This document shows, piece after piece, positions 43,266 to 51,694 of a DNA stretch of 64,000 bases. A program made the translations under genes and the position numbers. The notes below the pieces were generated by a model that worked only from the letters and a program-made list of their open reading frames with translations, ran no database searches and was not told where the DNA came from. This DNA is from UBA1952 sp965246785. Lineage in GTDB: Bacteria; Bacteroidota; Bacteroidia; Chitinophagales; Chitinophagaceae. Numbering within the stretch: position 1 is the stretch's first letter; each line of letters begins with the position of its first letter. The stretch covers positions 52,598 through 116,597 of the forward strand of contig CBDFFM010000035.1 of NCBI GenBank assembly GCA_965246785.1, written 5' to 3'.

Positions 43266-45878
43266 ATGAAATCTAGCAACAGCAATAAAGCGATGTCCAT
43301 GAAAAAAATTCAATCGGTAATTCTATTACCGGCTTTAATGTTCGTCTTATTCGTGCTGTTTAATGAATCAATAAACGACCTGCTCTCAAAGGCTGTTGTG
43401 AGGCCTGTTCTTTCTAAAATACAATTCATAGCTCACCCTGCTCAACAATGGGCTTTTACAATTCTGCTGGCAATGCCAATCATGTATTTGCTCGTAAAAT
43501 GGAACAGTGGATATAGATATTCTGTTCATCGCATTGTATGGTTTGTCGCTTTGGTTGCAGCATACATCTATTCTCGCATCAATAGTACATGGCATTTTAC
43601 AGATTGGTTATCGTTTAAAGGAATGCCAATAAAAGCGGTTGATGCATTAGTCTCTTCTTCGTTCCTTTCGTTTTTGCTTCTTTGGTTGAAAGACAGGCTC
43701 AGTATCAAGAGTGGCTCCTACAATCCGCTTTTAGGTTTTGAAACTGACAAGCCAATCGTTATTGAGAAGAATGATGTCAATCAACGTTGGCGATATATTG
43801 ATACTATAGCAACGCTTTTGCTTAATGCGGATACTGAGGAACGAGCCTTTGCCATTGGGATTACCGGCGAATGGGGAAGTGGTAAAACCTCCTTCATGGA
43901 CACGCTTGAACAGCGTTTAAGCGCGGCGAAAAATCTTCTGCAACTGCATTTCAACCCGTGGCTCATAAGCGATGCTAAAGGGATAACTGCTGCCTTCTTT
44001 AGTGAGCTTTCTTATCGGCTTTCGCAGAAGACTGATATGCTGACAAGCGACTTATCGGACTACATGCGCATCATAACTTCCGAGATAGAAGGAAATGCTG
44101 CGGTCAAAGTTCTTAAGAAAGCATTGCCCGCTTTTCGTTGGAACAGAAACGGTATTGACGAGCTGCGCAGCAGTATCAATGATTCTCTTAGGGAACTTGA
44201 TAAGAAGCTTATCATCTACATAGACGATTTAGACCGGCTTGATGATGAGGAAATAACCGAAGTGCTTCGCATCATTCGTAATTCTGCCGACTTCGCCAAT
44301 ATTGTATTTGTCGTTGCCTACGATAAGACGCAAATCAACTCCGCATTAAGCGGGAAGTTTAAACAGGGAAGCACGAAGTATGTAGAGAAGGTATTTCAGC
44401 ATGAGTTTCATTTGCCGCCGATTGACCGAAATATTTTACTTGCCGAATTAAATGTCCGGTTGGAACCTATCTTATCCGAGTACGATAATGAGGCGCGGAA
44501 AGTGATGTTTGAAAGGCAGAATTTTAAGCAAAACTATTCCTCTCTGAAAAATCATCTAAGGCATTATAGAGACGTATCTCGGTTTGTCAACATTTTTAAA
44601 GTGCATTACCCGTACTTGCAAAATCATGTGTTCTTGCCGGACTTATATCTCGTCATATTCCTGCGTCTAAAGTATCCGGCAATAGCGTCTATGCTTTACG
44701 AGGAGAGAAATAACCTTTTGACAAACTTCCCCTCCGGTGTCGTGGTCTTTGTGGAGAAAAAGCAAATGTTCATTGAGCTTACAATGTCTAACGAAGACAC
44801 TAAAAAAACCAAGTTGGAGGTCAGGCTTGATGACGGAAAGTGGGGTTTGGACACTGAGCAAAAACAAGATGTAATGGACATCGCAAGTAGCTTGTTTCGG
44901 CCAATAAACAACTCTTCTGTCTATTTTCAGAATGATGTACCTAATGCAGAAGTGACCATCCGAGACCCCGATTGCTTTGACAGATATTTTGATGAAGACC
45001 TGAATAGTCGGCTTTCTAACATTGAGTTTCAAAATGCGTTTTCACAACCGAAGACTGCTTTTCTGAAACAAGTAGAAGAATGGATGAAAGATGCGCAAAT
45101 GGCAAAGGATTTAATCAAAACCTTAGAACGTAGAGACCAGTTCAACAATAAAGAAGATTTTGAAAAGGTGCTTTCAGCGTTGGCTTTAATAGATGATTTT
45201 GCAGGCGAGGAGAGCACGCTACCTCTATATGGAAGAATTGAGGAACGAAAATTTTTGGAAAGGATAGCTTATGAGAGAGCAGGCAATGGTCTCAGTAGGA
45301 CGGCTCGCCTTTTCGGTGGCTTCCAAGAATTCCAAGACTATGTAAGGTCGTTTCTAAAAGAAGACTTACGATATGGCTCTATAAGATACAGGCTTGCTGA
45401 AGAGATGTCAAAAGGCAGCATGGCTGATTATGCTACATTGCCGCCCGATGAAGTAAGAGCAATGATAAAGACAGAAGTCTTTGAAAAGAAGCTTGCAGAG
45501 GATTCAACTGTGGATGTGTTGTTCCGGGTATATGGCTTATTAGAGCAGCGAGCGACAGAAGAAGAGAAAAATGAAATGAAAGAAAGCCTACTTCATTTTG
45601 TCCTCACAAAGGATTTAGAAGGTTTTATGAAGTGGATTCCCAAACCTTGTTTTCACTCGGAAAGAGGATATAAGTTGGATGAGTGGTCTGATAAATTCTT
45701 TGGTGATTCTATTGATGCTTTTGTAGCTCAATTAGATGTAAACAGGCTATCTGATTCAGGCAAAGAAGTGATTGAGTTTCTTGAAAAGTACAAAGCACGC
45801 CAGCCGTCGGAAGAGTGTATTGACTTTGATTTTAAGGCAATGAAAGTCCGGAAGCTAAACGGTGGTTGGAGTGAATAG
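43266..45878 (+). CDS. KAP family P-loop NTPase with N-terminal membrane spans
   Basis: An 870-residue protein. About four membrane segments occupy residues 1-150. A KAP-type NTPase core follows: Walker A GITGEWGSGKTSF (about 198-210) and Walker B IIYIDDLDRLDDEE (about 316-330), then NIVFVVAYDKTQI. The C-terminal 450 residues are mainly helical and unassigned. Bacterial KAP NTPases are often found near defence or mobile genes and may be membrane-bound sensors. Base composition is clearly more AT-rich than the flanking genes, pointing to transfer. The start is only 6 bases after the IS, so the true start could be a later ATG at 43296 and the IS may have replaced its promoter. Confidence 0.87.
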   Translation: MKSSNSNKAMSMKKIQSVILLPALMFVLFVLFNESINDLLSKAVVRPVLSKIQFIAHPAQQWAFTILLAMPIMYLLVKWNSGYRYSVHRIVWFVALVAAYIYSRINSTWHFTDWLSFKGMPIKAVDALVSSSFLSFLLLWLKDRLSIKSGSYNPLLGFETDKPIVIEKNDVNQRWRYIDTIATLLLNADTEERAFAIGITGEWGSGKTSFMDTLEQRLSAAKNLLQLHFNPWLISDAKGITAAFFSELSYRLSQKTDMLTSDLSDYMRIITSEIEGNAAVKVLKKALPAFRWNRNGIDELRSSINDSLRELDKKLIIYIDDLDRLDDEEITEVLRIIRNSADFANIVFVVAYDKTQINSALSGKFKQGSTKYVEKVFQHEFHLPPIDRNILLAELNVRLEPILSEYDNEARKVMFERQNFKQNYSSLKNHLRHYRDVSRFVNIFKVHYPYLQNHVFLPDLYLVIFLRLKYPAIASMLYEERNNLLTNFPSGVVVFVEKKQMFIELTMSNEDTKKTKLEVRLDDGKWGLDTEQKQDVMDIASSLFRPINNSSVYFQNDVPNAEVTIRDPDCFDRYFDEDLNSRLSNIEFQNAFSQPKTAFLKQVEEWMKDAQMAKDLIKTLERRDQFNNKEDFEKVLSALALIDDFAGEESTLPLYGRIEERKFLERIAYERAGNGLSRTARLFGGFQEFQDYVRSFLKEDLRYGSIRYRLAEEMSKGSMADYATLPPDEVRAMIKTEVFEKKLAEDSTVDVLFRVYGLLEQRATEEEKNEMKESLLHFVLTKDLEGFMKWIPKPCFHSERGYKLDEWSDKFFGDSIDAFVAQLDVNRLSDSGKEVIEFLEKYKARQPSEECIDFDFKAMKVRKLNGGWSE

Positions 45879-45885
45879 AATAAGT

Positions 45886-45999
45886 ATGATTACCACTCTA
45901 TCTGCCGATTTAACGAGCATCAGTAATTCTTTGTTCCCTGAAGTCGCCGCCAATTTCACCCGCACCAAACAAGAAATAGAGCGGCTGATTTTGGAGTAA
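45886..45999 (+). CDS. Short ORF (37 aa) after KAP NTPase
   Basis: ATG 45886 to TAA 45999 encodes MITTLSADLTSISNSLFPEV and AANFTRTKQEIERLILE. The frame is also open from a GTG at 45871 that overlaps the KAP stop. The C-terminal part would form one amphipathic helix. It could be a partner, a remnant or chance; there is no family match I can recognise. Confidence 0.25.
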   Translation: MITTLSADLTSISNSLFPEVAANFTRTKQEIERLILE

Positions 46000-46041
46000 G
46001 CTGTTTTGCTTTTGTTTCTTTGGGGCCTGTAAGCCTTAAAC

Positions 46042-47529
46042 ATGGAGAACCTGTACGTTGATTTGCTGCCGGCCACGCAGGTTGTAGCAAGGGTAGATGC
46101 GCTGCTTACGGATAAGTATGGGTTGAACAATGGCGCGGAGCGCACGCGCTCCCTTATCCGCCTCCGGGAATTGATGCAGGTGGCCCGGCCGGGGCTGACG
46201 GCTTGCATTGAGTATCCTTATGTTGACAAGCTCTACCGCAACGAGTATTACCATTACTACAGCTCCAAGCTATACAGCTACAGCCGCGACTGCATCCGCA
46301 TCTCGTTCTTTGATGCGGACGTGCAGCATAGTGATTTCAGAGATGCCGGGCGCGAGGATTTTCTTCGGGAGCATTATCTCGGCTTCCTGGTCGTGCGGCC
46401 CACCTTTCCGGCTATCATTGGCCGTAATGTGCTGCATCCTGCCTTCTTTAAGAACCCGGAGATAGAGGCGGTATGCACACGCTATCCCGCATCGGTAAAC
46501 GGCGTGAAGCTAACGGCGCACGGCTTTCCACACGCATCGCAGGACGCCGAAATGATGGTGTGTGCGGAGACGACCATCTGGTCGGTAATGGAATATTTCT
46601 CACACCGCTATCCGGAATACCGCCCGGTGAAGCCTGATGAGATACACCGCGTACTTGGCAAGCACAGCGCCCAAAGGCTTATTCCATCCAAAGGCCTGAA
46701 CCTGCATGAAATCTGCTTTGCGCTCAAGAGCCTCGGCTTTGGTATGCGCATCTACAGCGCAGACTCTTACGATGATTTTGACAGCATTCTCAAGATGTAT
46801 GTGGAGTCGGGCATACCGGTGATAGCCGCTATAGAAAATCTGGCTACCGGCATTGCCCATGTGGTAAACGTAATCGGCAGAACCACGGCAAAGTCGGAGG
46901 ACTTGGCAGGCATTACCTCTGAGGAACTGCATCATTCCTGCTCCATTTCCAACTACTACGACCTGTGCAAGGAATATGTTTTTATTGACGATAATCATCC
47001 GGCATATCGCGTAGCGCCCTTAGAAGAACCTGCTTTGCACTACAATGATACGCGGTGGGCCGGCTGCACCGTTACCAACTTCATCGTCCCGCTTTACCCG
47101 AAAATCTATCTGGAAGCCGACCGCGCTGCGGAGTTGGCAAAGCACTTTTTTCAACAGCTCAACGCCCTTCCAAACCTACGGGCAGGCGCCGGAGCGCGCT
47201 ATTTGCTCCGCACGATGCTTATGTCCAGCAGGTCGTTTAAACACATTGTGGCACACAACACTACGCTGGATGCGACCGTTAAAGAGAGCCTGCTTTATCT
47301 GTCCATGCCCAAGTTCGTCTGGATTACGGAGCTTATCAAAGACACAGATTATCCACATGATATGGCAAGCGGAATGATTTTATTTGATGCGACAGAGAAA
47401 AGAGAAAACGAGTTCCTCGCTTTTTTCCTCGGCAGCGTCTATCTTTCACCCGTGGCCGGCCAGATTAAAGCGATAAACAACCTAAATTTGCACCCCTTTT
47501 CAAGCTTCCATAACCTCAAAACTTACTGA
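46042..47529 (+). CDS. Papain-like/C39-like cysteine peptidase domain protein
   Basis: A 495-residue soluble protein without a signal peptide. The middle resembles a C39-like papain fold: Gln167 in HASQDAEMMVCAETTIWSVMEYF with Cys174 as nucleophile, His273 in GIAHVVNVIGR, and Asp316/Asp317 in EYVFIDDNHPAY as the third residue. The N-terminal 150 residues (about 55-115 very Tyr-rich) and the C-terminal 130 are unassigned. It is followed 1 base later by a 65-residue gene and precedes a terminator, so the pair forms a transcription unit. The mix of peptidase fold, small partner and neighbourhood to a KAP NTPase is suggestive of accessory or defence function. Function not established. Confidence 0.6.
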   Translation: MENLYVDLLPATQVVARVDALLTDKYGLNNGAERTRSLIRLRELMQVARPGLTACIEYPYVDKLYRNEYYHYYSSKLYSYSRDCIRISFFDADVQHSDFRDAGREDFLREHYLGFLVVRPTFPAIIGRNVLHPAFFKNPEIEAVCTRYPASVNGVKLTAHGFPHASQDAEMMVCAETTIWSVMEYFSHRYPEYRPVKPDEIHRVLGKHSAQRLIPSKGLNLHEICFALKSLGFGMRIYSADSYDDFDSILKMYVESGIPVIAAIENLATGIAHVVNVIGRTTAKSEDLAGITSEELHHSCSISNYYDLCKEYVFIDDNHPAYRVAPLEEPALHYNDTRWAGCTVTNFIVPLYPKIYLEADRAAELAKHFFQQLNALPNLRAGAGARYLLRTMLMSSRSFKHIVAHNTTLDATVKESLLYLSMPKFVWITELIKDTDYPHDMASGMILFDATEKRENEFLAFFLGSVYLSPVAGQIKAINNLNLHPFSSFHNLKTY

Positions 47530-47530
47530 C

Positions 47531-47728
47531 ATGAGCCAATACGTTTCTGCCTATGAGCAGATGATGCAGGAGTTAGAGCGCAAGGGCCAAGTAAGCACCT
47601 GGGATGTTAAGACCTCCTACCGCCTTCAGGAATCAGTAAACAGGGAGATGGAGACTTTTGACATTGAGAAGCAGCGCAAGGCAGCTGCTTCCGAAAAGCA
47701 TGCTGCTACTGTTGTGCTTACTGCATAA
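47531..47728 (+). CDS. Small helical protein coupled to peptidase-like gene
   Basis: A 65-residue protein (MSQYVSAYEQMMQELERKG... ending KHAATVVLTA) starting 1 base after the peptidase-like stop. Strongly charged and helical, with an IEKQRKAAASEK stretch and a hydrophobic last eight residues. The coupling suggests an adaptor, inhibitor or substrate of the upstream protein. Not recognised as a known family. Confidence 0.6.
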   Translation: MSQYVSAYEQMMQELERKGQVSTWDVKTSYRLQESVNREMETFDIEKQRKAAASEKHAATVVLTA

Positions 47729-47768
47729 TCTCATTTCCGGCGCTAACCAATTCGTCCGTTATCATCAT

Positions 47769-47797
47769 AAAAAGGGCAGCTAAGGCTGCCCCTTTTT
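47769..47797 (+). terminator. Intrinsic terminator after the peptidase pair
   Basis: AAAAGGGCAGC, loop TAAG, then GCTGCCCCTTTTT with one bulged C and a T-tract. It lies 40 bases after the small gene and 20 bases from the convergent gene's stop, and can act in both directions. Confidence 0.85.
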
Positions 47798-47817
47798 CAT
47801 TGGTAATATCTCATTTC

Positions 47818-48537
47818 TCACCCAACAATCCCAAAAGCCGCCCCTTCCCCCAGCGCCTTCTCCCCCTCAAAAAACTGCACGCCAATCCCCGCCATCAAGA
47901 CGAGGTTGTCCCCAATCGGCAGCGGGCATTCCAATTTCTTGTCAATAGAAACGGAGCTTTTCATCAGCAATCCCGTGGAAGCCGAGGCGCTTGTCGCCGT
48001 CTTGCCCGCAAAGTCTGCCGCGATGCCCACCACTTTGATTTCAGCATGGGTGGCATTGGCGGGCCAGCCAAGGTCGCGCTTCGGCTGCAGGCCGGGCATG
48101 GTAATGCTCAGGATGCCATCAGGGCTCATGCTACCTCCACATTGCGCCCAGAAGGAGCGACTGAGCGGATGGTCTTTCACCCATTCAAAAGTCTTTAGCG
48201 GGCCGATGTTCTCGGCCAGAATCTGCCGATCGCCTTTGCCGTTCTTCACATCGGCGCGGATGATTTCGCCCAGCACTTTGGAGAGGCGGGCGTGGGTCTC
48301 GCCATCGCCGGCGTAGGGACAATGCTTTTTGATTTCATTCCTGATAAGACCGGAACCCGAACCTGCCCGGCCAAATTCGGAGGAGGCCTTGCGGGAGCCT
48401 TCAAAGGCGGCCTCAGTAGCAACACGCTCTTTATTCAGATTGCCCTTGCGGCGGACGAGGTTGCCGTGCTTGGTCTTGTAGAAAACGAAATCGCCGAAGG
48501 AGCCAATGAGGGGGAAGTCGCCGGATTGCTTTGCCAT
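47818..48537 (-). CDS. Conserved Bacteroidota protein of unknown function
   Basis: A 239-residue protein with the N-terminal pattern MAKQSGDFPLIGSFGDFVFYKTKHGNLVRRKGNLNKERVATEAAFEGSR and EFGRAGSGSGLIRNEI. I associate this pattern with a repeat family common in Bacteroidetes (K.xGsiGDxxFYKTxxGxlxRxKG). The ATG at 48537 is used since the frame upstream translates a repeat element. No catalytic residues. Function unknown. Confidence 0.78.
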   Translation of the reverse strand: MAKQSGDFPLIGSFGDFVFYKTKHGNLVRRKGNLNKERVATEAAFEGSRKASSEFGRAGSGSGLIRNEIKKHCPYAGDGETHARLSKVLGEIIRADVKNGKGDRQILAENIGPLKTFEWVKDHPLSRSFWAQCGGSMSPDGILSITMPGLQPKRDLGWPANATHAEIKVVGIAADFAGKTATSASASTGLLMKSSVSIDKKLECPLPIGDNLVLMAGIGVQFFEGEKALGEGAAFGIVG

Positions 48538-48612
48538 GTGGTGTGTTGTGGCGGCTAAGATAGAATGCTCCGGCATTACTCCCACTATGCGCCGCGATTG
48601 TTTAATCTTTTT

Positions 48613-48708
48613 CGTCATTGCGGGCGAAGCGAAGCAACCCGCACAGCACGCGGGCTTGCTCGTGTTATGTGCGGGTTGCTTCGCCGCAAAGCCTCCTCGC
48701 AATGACGG
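48613..48708. repeat. Family D palindromic repeat
   Basis: CGTCATTGCGGGCGAAGCGA with AGCAACCCGCACA on the left pairs with TGTGCGGGTTGCTTCGCCGC and AAAGCCTCCTCGCAATGACG on the right, imperfectly, over a central GCACGCGGGCTTGCTCGTG. It fills the 182-base gap between the hypothetical gene start and the pseudouridine synthase stop. This type of GTCATTGCG...CGCAATGAC repeat is found in many genomes. Confidence 0.8.
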
Positions 48709-48719
48709 CTCAATTAGTT

Positions 48720-49313
48720 TCAGGCAGTCAGATTAAGGGCAGCGAATAAAGCCGCTTCCTCCATCTCAAGCACCCTGCCCGCCGGCAAGTCGCCCAGCTC
48801 TAAGCCGTCAATGCTCATCCGGATAAGCCGGCGGCAGGGATGCCCGACGCCTTGCAGCATCTTGCGGATTTGCCGGTGCTTGCCTTCGGTGAGGGTGATG
48901 GTCAGCCAGTCCTGCGCGATGTCTTCCCGCAGCTCATGGCCTGTTCTCGGCAGGCCTTCCGGGCGGACGACGCGTTGCACGATGGCTGGCGCAGTCGTAT
49001 AATCTACTCCCCCTTTCACCCGAATCACCGTGCCGGTAGCCAGCCGCTCCATCGTCTCGTTAGAGACGTGCTTATAGACATTGACCAGATAGACTCGTCT
49101 GTGCGGCGTAGCGCTGTTAAACAGCAGCTTCGTAATGGCGGGATTTGTGGTGAGCAGGAGCAACCCTTCTGAAGTATAATCCAGCCGGCCGACGGCATGC
49201 GTGCCTTCCGGGAAGGGAAAGTCCAGCTCGCGCAGCATCCGCAGGCCCCTATCGCCGCCTATGAATTGCGACAACATGCCGTAGGGCTTGTGGATAGCGA
49301 AGTAGCGGTGCAT
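48720..49313 (-). CDS. rRNA pseudouridine synthase (RluE/RsuA family)
   Basis: A 197-residue enzyme that turns uridine into pseudouridine in ribosomal RNA. The catalytic Asp lies in HAVGRLDYTSEGLLLL. The N-terminal MHRYFAIHKPYGMLSQF and the C-terminal LTEGKHRQIRKMLQGVGHPCRRLIRMSI are family-typical. It lacks an S4 domain, as in RluE (23S U2457). The ATG at 49313 is chosen over one 57 bases upstream because it gives the usual N-terminus. It begins 4 bases after mnmE ends, so the two are probably co-transcribed. Confidence 0.9.
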   Translation of the reverse strand: MHRYFAIHKPYGMLSQFIGGDRGLRMLRELDFPFPEGTHAVGRLDYTSEGLLLLTTNPAITKLLFNSATPHRRVYLVNVYKHVSNETMERLATGTVIRVKGGVDYTTAPAIVQRVVRPEGLPRTGHELREDIAQDWLTITLTEGKHRQIRKMLQGVGHPCRRLIRMSIDGLELGDLPAGRVLEMEEAALFAALNLTA

Positions 49314-49317
49314 GGTG

Positions 49318-50667
49318 CTACTTCCCGATGCAAAACTTCCCGAAAATAGCTCCGAGCACATCGCGGTCATGTATTACCTGCCCGGTTATCTCGCCGATAT
49401 AATGCAGCGCCTGCCGAATGTCCAGCGCGATGAGGTCGCCTGGAATGTCGCCGTCTAAACCGGCTTTTACCTCTGCGGTGGCTGCGGCTATTTTTTGCAG
49501 CGCTGCAAGGTGGCGCGTGTTGGTGATGATGGTGTCGCCCGGCTTTACGGCTTCCGAAACAATCATTGCTTTCAGCCGCTCTTTTAGTCGCTCAACGCCT
49601 TCTCCGGACTTTGCTGAAATGAAAAGTGCGTCTGGATATTGCGCTTGCAATGCAGCTGCCTCTTTCAGCAAGTCGGTCTTATTAAAAACAAGAATGGAGC
49701 GCTCGCCTTCTCTGGTAATCCGTTGCCCGTTCCAGGCGCTGCTATCCGCCAGCTCAATCACAATATCTGCTTCCTCTGCCTTCTTCCGGCTGCGCGCGAT
49801 GCCTTGTTGTTCTATGGTATCGCTCGTCTGCTCACGGATGCCGGCAGTGTCTATGAAACGGTATAGGATGCCATCAAGATTAATCACCTCTTCCACCGTA
49901 TCACGCGTAGTGCCAGCTATCTCGCTCACGATTGCGCGCTCCTCATTCAGGAGGGCATTCAGCAGCGTGCTTTTGCCGGCATTCGGTGCGCCGATGATGG
50001 CTACGCTTACGCCGTTCCTGACCGCATTGCCAAGTTTGAAGGAGTTGATAAGTTGAGCCGTTGAGGAGCTGATGCGCTTCAGGAGGTTGTGGAGCTGTGT
50101 GCGGTCGGCAAATTCTACGTCCTCTCCGGAAAAATCCAACTCCAATTCTATGAGCGCCGAAAAGGTGATAAGCTCTTCGCGCATGGCTTTCAGCTCGGAG
50201 GAAAAGCCGCCGCGCAGTTGGTGCATGGCCGTCTGTTGGGCGGCTTTACTTTCTGCGGCAATCAGGTCGGCCACTGCCTCCGCCTGCGTCAGGTCTAATT
50301 TCCCGTTCAGGAAGGCGCGGCTGGTAAACGCTCCCGCTCCTGCCGGTACCGCTCCGGCCGCTATGCAAAGCTCCATCACGCGCTGCAGGACGTATGGCGA
50401 GCCGTGGCAGCTTATTTCTACCACATCCTCGCCGGTGTAAGACTGCGGCGCGCGAAACAACGACACCACCACCTCATCCAGCACTTCTTCATTCACAACT
50501 ATTCTCCCGAAATGCAGGGTATTTCCGGGCTGTTCCTTCAAGTCTTTACCGCTGAATATTTTGGCTGCAATAGCTATGGCCAATGCGCCGCTAAGCCGTA
50601 TGACGCCGATTGCTCCTGCGCCCTGCGGCGTGGATAGGGCTACAATAGTGTCTGTTGAGAATCTCAT
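49318..50667 (-). CDS. mnmE: tRNA uridine-5-carboxymethylaminomethyl modification GTPase MnmE
   Basis: A 449-residue GTPase that with MnmG makes cmnm5U34 on tRNA. The N-terminal folate-binding part starts MRFSTDTIVALSTPQGAGAIGVIRLSG. The inserted G-domain has GAPNAGKS (about 226-233), DTAGI and NKTD. The C-terminal CIGK motif carries the catalytic Cys. Start at 50667 matches the family start; upstream codons would run into a terminator hairpin. It is followed by the pseudouridine synthase, making a small RNA-modification operon. Confidence 0.97.
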   Translation of the reverse strand: MRFSTDTIVALSTPQGAGAIGVIRLSGALAIAIAAKIFSGKDLKEQPGNTLHFGRIVVNEEVLDEVVVSLFRAPQSYTGEDVVEISCHGSPYVLQRVMELCIAAGAVPAGAGAFTSRAFLNGKLDLTQAEAVADLIAAESKAAQQTAMHQLRGGFSSELKAMREELITFSALIELELDFSGEDVEFADRTQLHNLLKRISSSTAQLINSFKLGNAVRNGVSVAIIGAPNAGKSTLLNALLNEERAIVSEIAGTTRDTVEEVINLDGILYRFIDTAGIREQTSDTIEQQGIARSRKKAEEADIVIELADSSAWNGQRITREGERSILVFNKTDLLKEAAALQAQYPDALFISAKSGEGVERLKERLKAMIVSEAVKPGDTIITNTRHLAALQKIAAATAEVKAGLDGDIPGDLIALDIRQALHYIGEITGQVIHDRDVLGAIFGKFCIGK

Positions 50668-50706
50668 CTTCTTAAAGCAAAGCGCAAAGGTGCGCCGGCA
50701 GAAAAT

Positions 50707-50737
50707 AAAAAGGCCGCCCGATATCGGCGGCCTTTTT
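50707..50737. terminator. Intrinsic terminator between outer-membrane gene and mnmE
   Basis: AAAAAGGCCGCC (50707-50718) and GGCGGCCTTTTT (50726-50737) pair perfectly around CGATATC. On the minus strand it follows the outer-membrane barrel gene and precedes mnmE, so it should separate these two units. Confidence 0.88.
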
Positions 50738-50759
50738 CTATGCATAGCAGGAACGTCAA

Positions 50760-51593
50760 TTATTCGTCGTCATGTTTGCGGCGGCGCTTTTTGTCACCGC
50801 TATCTTCGTTGCTGTCGTCTTTTGTATCCATTTCACGGGTTTCATCCATTGGTTCATGGTGGCCGCGCATCTTGTGGCCGCATCCGAAGTACTTCTGCAC
50901 GCCGATGTTGAATTGGCTGCCGAAGGTCACGTCGAAGGTATTGGTCTTTGCACTGCGGGAAGTGCCAGCGCCGGTGAACTGATTGCTGAAGTCGTATTTG
51001 CGGTAATCATAGCTGATGCCGCCAATGCCGAAGGTAATGCCCATGGAATGGCAAATCATTACCCCAACAGCTGGAACAAAGCTTGCGTCCAAGCCCTTAT
51101 ACCGGTCATCGCGGGTAAAGTTGTTGGTGGTAGTTACAGTACGGGTGCTTACCTGGCCGCGCAGATAGTGCGCTGCAAATTGGCCGTAGGCAAAGAAATG
51201 CTCCCCGATAGGCCAGCTATAGCGGACGAATGGGCCGATGCCGTAGTCGTACGTCTTCACTTGGTCTTCTACACCGGCTACATTAGTGGGGGCCGCCTTG
51301 CGGTCGTAAGTAGTCTTAGAGCCCATGTAGCGGAAGTCAACACCTACAGTCAGGTTATCTGCTACGTTGAAGCCCAGGCCAGGCGATACTTGCCAGTTCA
51401 ACATGCGCGGGCGGTCAACCGTTGTGCTGCTGGCGCTGGCAAAAGAAGATTCGTCGGAGCCGTGCGTGTTGGAGTAAGAGCCTACGCCGTAGAGCAGGAT
51501 GCTGCCCATTTTGAAGCAGCTGTTACCGCCGTCGTGTGCGAATGAACCGGCCGCAAGACTGCCGGCCACGAGTGTGAGGATGAGTTTCTTCAT
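50760..51593 (-). CDS. Outer-membrane beta-barrel protein with charged C-terminal tail
   Basis: A 277-residue protein with a signal peptide (MKKLILTLVAGSLAAGSFAH). The body has alternating strands and aromatic girdle residues (SILLYGVGSYSNT, LTVGVDFRYMGSKT, DYGIGPFVRYSWPIGEHFFAYGQFAAHYLRG, GITFGIGGISYDYRKYDF) typical of small barrels. The expected last strand, FDVTFGSQFNIGVQKYF, is followed by 40 extra residues that are highly charged and His/Asp/Lys-rich (CGHKMRGHHEPMD... SGDKKRRRKHDDE). The tail could bind metal or lie in the periplasm. The ATG at 51593 is chosen for the signal peptide. Confidence 0.82.
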   Translation of the reverse strand: MKKLILTLVAGSLAAGSFAHDGGNSCFKMGSILLYGVGSYSNTHGSDESSFASASSTTVDRPRMLNWQVSPGLGFNVADNLTVGVDFRYMGSKTTYDRKAAPTNVAGVEDQVKTYDYGIGPFVRYSWPIGEHFFAYGQFAAHYLRGQVSTRTVTTTNNFTRDDRYKGLDASFVPAVGVMICHSMGITFGIGGISYDYRKYDFSNQFTGAGTSRSAKTNTFDVTFGSQFNIGVQKYFGCGHKMRGHHEPMDETREMDTKDDSNEDSGDKKRRRKHDDE

Positions 51594-51694
51594 ACCTGGA
51601 TGATGGATGGTTGTTTGGGATTTGATGGCGACAAATGTAACCGCGATTGGTGTTCCGTGCAAGGTTTCTCCAAAAGTCTTTTGAAAAAATACCC

